Assembly (NCBI GenBank): GCA_027669155.1
Contig: JAQEDR010000011.1
Location: 4,573-68,572 of the forward strand
Source of the DNA: Peptoniphilaceae bacterium AM52-5BH
GTDB taxonomy: Bacteria; Bacillota; Clostridia; Tissierellales; Peptoniphilaceae
DNA length: 64,000 bases
Direction: 5' to 3'
Shown here one piece after another: positions 60,939-64,000 of this stretch. The notes under the pieces were generated by a model that did not search any database, was not told where the DNA came from, and worked only from the letters and a program-made list of their open reading frames with translations. The first letter of the stretch is position 1. Each line of letters begins with the position of its first letter. A program made the translations under genes and the position numbers.

Positions 60939-62144
60939 TTATTCTTCTCTCTCAAGAGGCATGGACATACATCTTGGTCCTCCCCTACCTACAGTCAGAG
61001 TTGATGAGTCAAGTTTTATTACTTCTATGCCATTTAGCTCGAGCATTTGGTTGGTTACGGTGTTTCTCTTATAGACTATTACCTTTCCTGGAGCAATAGC
61101 TAGGGTGTTTGACCCATCTGTCCATTGTTCCCTGAGGGCTGCTATAGGATCTCCACCTCCGCATGGGAGAAGCTTGATATAATCAAGCTTTAAGGCATCT
61201 TTTAGGAGGTCATCTAAAGAGCTTTCTATAATCTCTTCCATAATCCTATCATCTTTATTGCTAAATTTAATAGCATGGAAGGTAGAAATTATCCCAGGGT
61301 GATAGGTAAAGGTGTCGTAATCGATTTGAGTAAAGACGGTATCTAGATGCATGTAGGCTCTTTCGTTAGGTATATTTATGGCAATAATCTCTTCTATCTT
61401 TGCCTCATCATCGAATAAGATCTTGTGAGCGAGGTCCTTGATTGCTGCAAGTTGGGTTCTTTGGCTAATTCCTATCATCAAGAGATTTTCGTTGATATTT
61501 AGTATATCTCCGCCTTCGATATGGTATTTCTTGCCCCTACCGTAATAGTTCCTAGTCCCCTTGTATTCTTTGTGATGGTTAAATATATAATCCGCATAGA
61601 TTGTCTCTCTTGATCTTGTCACAGAATACATGGTATTGATGGATACTCCCTTGCCTATTGTGGAGAAGGGATCTCTTGTAAAGTAAAGATTTGGCATGGG
61701 ATTTATTGCTGTGTATTTGTAGTCAAATAAGACGTGATCGTTTTTGATTCCTAGCTCGTTTAAGGTAAGACCTGCCATGGTCTTTAGGACAAATTCTTTC
61801 TCGTCTTTGATAGATTCCAAAAGCTTTCTCGCTTCACTAAGGACTATCTCATCTTCTATATCTGCTTCTTTGAGGTACTGGTCTAAGAATTTTTCTCTTA
61901 GTCCCTTATTTTCTTTTAGGGTATCTGCCATCAAGTCTTCAAGATAGACTACCTCCACTCCCTCATTTCTAAAAATATTAGCAAATTCATCGTGCTCTTC
62001 CTTGGCCTTATCTAGGTCTGGTATGTCATCGAAGAGTAGTTCGTCCAAGGCATTTGGTGTAAGGTTGAGAAGTTCATCGCCTGGTCTATGAACAAGAACC
62101 TTCTTGAGTTTGTTGATTTCATTATTTACGTTGATATTTTTCAT
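60939..62144 (-). CDS. arcA: Arginine deiminase
   Basis: 401 residues. VLVHRPGDELLNLTP, LYFTRDPFSTIGKGVSIN, HIEGGDILNINENLLMIGISQRT (catalytic His and Asp region), AYMHLDTVFTQID, and the end GRGGPRCMSMPLERE with the nucleophilic Cys. Converts arginine to citrulline and ammonia, the first step of the ATP-forming deiminase pathway. arcB and arcC are not adjacent. AAGGAGAAATT precedes ATG, and a hairpin terminator lies in the leader. Confidence 0.96.
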   Translation of the reverse strand: MKNINVNNEINKLKKVLVHRPGDELLNLTPNALDELLFDDIPDLDKAKEEHDEFANIFRNEGVEVVYLEDLMADTLKENKGLREKFLDQYLKEADIEDEIVLSEARKLLESIKDEKEFVLKTMAGLTLNELGIKNDHVLFDYKYTAINPMPNLYFTRDPFSTIGKGVSINTMYSVTRSRETIYADYIFNHHKEYKGTRNYYGRGKKYHIEGGDILNINENLLMIGISQRTQLAAIKDLAHKILFDDEAKIEEIIAINIPNERAYMHLDTVFTQIDYDTFTYHPGIISTFHAIKFSNKDDRIMEEIIESSLDDLLKDALKLDYIKLLPCGGGDPIAALREQWTDGSNTLAIAPGKVIVYKRNTVTNQMLELNGIEVIKLDSSTLTVGRGGPRCMSMPLEREE

Positions 62145-62251
62145 AATTTCTCCTTAAATATCCTTAAAAAAAAGGCAGTTTCTTTCTCAAAAAACTACCT
62201 ATAATCAATTAGCCCAGCCAACATCTTTAATTTTATATTTTAATTATACCA
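62145..62251 (-). promoter_or_regulatory. arcA leader with attenuator-like terminator
   Basis: Extended -10 TGG TATAAT at 62251-62243 on the minus strand starts a leader of about 92 nt. It contains AGGtAGTTT / AAACTgCCT (62200-62173) with a 10-nt loop followed by TTTTTTTT, a strong terminator ahead of the Shine-Dalgarno. The gene upstream on this strand is absent (the neighbour is divergent), so the terminator acts on arcA itself. How readthrough occurs is unknown. Confidence 0.6.
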
Positions 62252-62289
62252 AATTTTCTGCCAAAAGAAAAGCTTACCATTGACTAAAC

Positions 62290-62317
62290 TTGCAAATTTA
62301 ATTAATTAAAATATAAT
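62290..62317 (+). promoter_or_regulatory. Promoter of the flavoprotein lipoprotein gene
   Basis: TTGCAA (62290-62295), 16 bp, TATAAT (62312-62317), 39 bases before ATG. Confidence 0.55.
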
Positions 62318-62355
62318 ATAAGTTAGATGTTTTTAATATATTAGGAGGGAAACTA

Positions 62356-63486
62356 ATGAAAAAATTCAATATAGCATCTCTTATGCTTGCGACAGCACTT
62401 GTCCTAAGCGCCTGTGGAAACACAGCTGACAATGAAGCTGACAAGAAAGAAGATACTAAGGTAGAAGAAACTACCGAAAACAAAGACGAGATGGCTACTG
62501 ACAAGAAGGAAGAAGCCGACAAAGAAGAAGAAAAAGTTGAAGAAGTTAAGCCAGAAAATGCTGAACAAGCTGAAGGCAATGTAATTCTTCACAGAGGCTA
62601 CCCAAAAAGTGAAGGAGCTAGATCCTTCCCACGTATAGTTGTTGCAACAAGTGGAGATAAGATCGTCGGCGTATCAATCGACGAATATCAATATGCTGGT
62701 GACGATAAGGGTTATGAAGCTGTAGCAAATTCTGATAAAGGATTCGGAGAAGGAACAGCTGAAGGCAAGATGCTTATTTCAAAGATGGCTAACGAAGAAA
62801 AATACTCATCAGAAATGAAAGAAGCAGGATCTCCTACAAGCCTTAAGGAAACTTACGAAGGAATCTCTGAATTCGTAAAGGGAAAGACAATCGAAGAAGT
62901 TGAAACATTCCTAAAAGACAAGAGCGAAGACGAAATTATCGAAGCTGTAACAGGAGCAACATTTAAATCAACTCCTGCCCTACTAAACCATGTAGTAACT
63001 GTGGCTAGAGATGACCAATTCGTATCTGTAGGTCATGCAGAAAATCCAGAGGAAATCACATTCAAAGCTGTAACAGGAGCTCCTCACGGAGATAAATCAT
63101 TCGCTGACTGCGTCCTAGCTATGGAAGGTGACAAGATTATCGCTGCAAGCTTCGACGAATTCCAATATATGGAAGATGCTGAAGGAATTACAAATGCAGA
63201 AGATGACTTCACTCAAGGCTATGCTGATAGCAACAAAGCTCTAGTTTCTAAGCTTGAAAATAACGATAAATATTCTGCTTTAATGACAGAAAAAGCTCAA
63301 TCAACAGTTTCAATCAAAGACAACTTTGAAGCAATCGAAAAATTCGTTTCTGGAAAGACTGCAAGCGAAATTGAAGAAGCTATCGCAGCCAAAAACGAAG
63401 ACGGAACAATTGATTCTGTAACAGGAGCAACTCTAAAAGATACAGCTAACTACCTACAACTTATTGTAGATGCTGCAAATAAATAA
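62356..63486 (+). CDS. PplA-like lipoprotein with two predicted FMN-binding repeats
   Basis: 376 residues. Lipobox LSAC (Cys about 21), a long Glu/Lys/Asp linker (24-75), then two tandem repeats (about 78-220 and 228-374). Each starts with an IVATSGDKIVGVSIDEYQY or VLAMEGDKIIAASFDEFQY block and ends in a TGAT motif: EAVTGATFKSTPALLNHV and DSVTGATLKDTANYLQLIV. In FMN-binding domains this Ser/Thr-Gly-Ala-Thr motif is where ApbE attaches FMN. Listeria PplA has the same lipoprotein plus two domains and carries electrons out of the cell. AGGAGGGAAACTA precedes ATG. Confidence 0.75.
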   Translation: MKKFNIASLMLATALVLSACGNTADNEADKKEDTKVEETTENKDEMATDKKEEADKEEEKVEEVKPENAEQAEGNVILHRGYPKSEGARSFPRIVVATSGDKIVGVSIDEYQYAGDDKGYEAVANSDKGFGEGTAEGKMLISKMANEEKYSSEMKEAGSPTSLKETYEGISEFVKGKTIEEVETFLKDKSEDEIIEAVTGATFKSTPALLNHVVTVARDDQFVSVGHAENPEEITFKAVTGAPHGDKSFADCVLAMEGDKIIAASFDEFQYMEDAEGITNAEDDFTQGYADSNKALVSKLENNDKYSALMTEKAQSTVSIKDNFEAIEKFVSGKTASEIEEAIAAKNEDGTIDSVTGATLKDTANYLQLIVDAANK

Positions 63487-63498
63487 TTCTATTAAGTC

Positions 63499-63524
63499 AA
63501 GGGCACATATGCCTTTGGCTTTTT
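63499..63524 (+). terminator. Terminator of the flavoprotein lipoprotein gene
   Basis: AAGGGCA / TGCCTTT stem with a 4-nt loop and GGCTTTTTG after it. Confidence 0.55.
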
Positions 63525-63673
63525 GCTTGCCCAATTTTATAATTGTAAGTAAAATTTAGATACTTATCTAAACACAAGAAATATAGCATAGAACTAGCTT
63601 AATTCCAACTCCCCACTTTGTCTAGCTGATTAAATACCCTGCAAATAGGATATAATGTATATAGGAGGCACTT

Positions 63674-63928
63674 ATGAAATTTACTGATGAAAATCTGTAT
63701 ACCATGTCCGAGGCAAATTCTAATTTTTCGAAAATAACGAGGGCGGCTGATGAAAATGGTTATGCCACAATCATCAAAAACAGCAAGATATCTTATGTGT
63801 TGCTTCCTTATGATAAGGTGAAGACTGAAGAAATCCAGAGGGGTGAGGATATAGAAGAAGTTGCAAGAAGGCTTATTGAGAAGATAAAAGACGAATATAA
63901 TATCCAGCTCAAGCTAGATATTGAGTAA
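63674..63928 (+). CDS. Phd/YefM-family antitoxin
   Basis: 84 residues. LYTMSEANSNFSKITRAADENGYATIIKNSKISYVLLPYDKV is the Phd/YefM DNA-binding fold, and the helical C-terminus would bind a RelE/ParE or Doc-type toxin. TATAAT at 63651-63656 and AGGAGGCACTT precede ATG. No toxin gene follows: after 28 bases comes what looks like an insertion sequence end, so the antitoxin may be solitary or cut off from its partner. Confidence 0.8.
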   Translation: MKFTDENLYTMSEANSNFSKITRAADENGYATIIKNSKISYVLLPYDKVKTEEIQRGEDIEEVARRLIEKIKDEYNIQLKLDIE

Positions 63929-63955
63929 TTAAAAAACAGGCAAGATTTTTTGATA

Positions 63956-64000
63956 TGTACCCTCTTTACTGGACAAACCAGTAAGGAGGGTATTTTTATG
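63956..64000 (+). mobile_element. Possible left end of an IS3-family element, cut by the window
   Basis: TGTACCCTCTTTACTGGACA at 63956-63975 begins with TGT and ends with GGACA, the form of many IS3-family terminal repeats. It pairs with CCAGTAAgGAGGGTA to form a 15-bp hairpin (63958-63992). AAGGAGGG inside the right arm is well placed as ribosome site for the ATG at 63998-64000, the last bases of the window. The element itself lies outside, so the call is tentative. Confidence 0.4.

Overview
The window comes from a low-GC, strictly anaerobic Gram-positive. A Gram-positive coccus of the Peptoniphilaceae, such as Anaerococcus, fits best, but that is an inference from gene content and not a database match. 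Supporting signs are strong AGGAGG ribosome sites, sigma-A promoters with TGn TATAAT extensions, T-box leaders, lipoproteins with LSAC-type lipoboxes, the complete [FeFe]-hydrogenase maturation set (HydE, HydF, HydG), arginine deiminase and glutaminase. No rRNA, tRNA or CRISPR array was seen. Most of the window is housekeeping or metabolic, with small mobile or decayed insertions between operons.

Layout. 0-5 kb: an ABC-2 exporter, a decayed serine recombinase, a CpXC protein, an ECF S-component and an unknown protein with a His/Cys cluster. 5.0-5.9 kb: two inverted copies of a GC-rich structured repeat. 5.9-13.5 kb: a nucleoside-hydrolase relative with two FUSC-type membrane proteins, MATE and (frameshifted) MFS transporters, glutaminase, an HD protein and an SH3-NlpC/P60 cell-wall hydrolase. 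13.7-18.4 kb: an acyltransferase/SGNH protein, a MORN-like protein, threonine aldolase and a zinc-ribbon membrane protein. 18.4-23.3 kb: a BMP-type nucleoside ABC importer. 23.4-25.8 kb: a glycerol operon (glpF plus a FAD/[2Fe-2S] dehydrogenase) behind a promoter with a cre-like site. 25.8-32.6 kb: a palindromic MITE-like element, DJ-1, RlmH with an ATP-cone protein, a MacB-type ABC operon with a Fem transferase, and a Nudix protein. 32.8-37.8 kb: a two-component system driving an ABC exporter. 38.3-46.7 kb: ileS and the methionine transporter operon metN-metI-metQ-metQ, each behind a T-box leader. 47-51 kb: hydG, hydF and hydE. 51-58.9 kb: a thioesterase, MgtE, a CtpA-type protease, two secreted helical-repeat proteins, MntP and a uracil permease. 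59-64 kb: a GNAT, a methyltransferase, arcA, a PplA-like flavoprotein lipoprotein, a Phd-type antitoxin and what looks like the left end of an IS3-family element cut by the window edge.

The most interesting item lies in the 46.8-47.05 kb gap between the methionine operon and hydG. A 32-codon hydrophobic peptide gene on the minus strand (TTG start, strong Shine-Dalgarno) faces a short plus-strand transcription unit with a near-consensus promoter. Both converge on one symmetric terminator. Two direct repeats make the short RNA complementary to the toxin's translation start region. This is the architecture of the enterococcal par (Fst) type I toxin-antitoxin locus. The second most interesting item is the pair of structured repeats at 5.1-5.8 kb, whose two copies show compensatory base changes in at least three helices.
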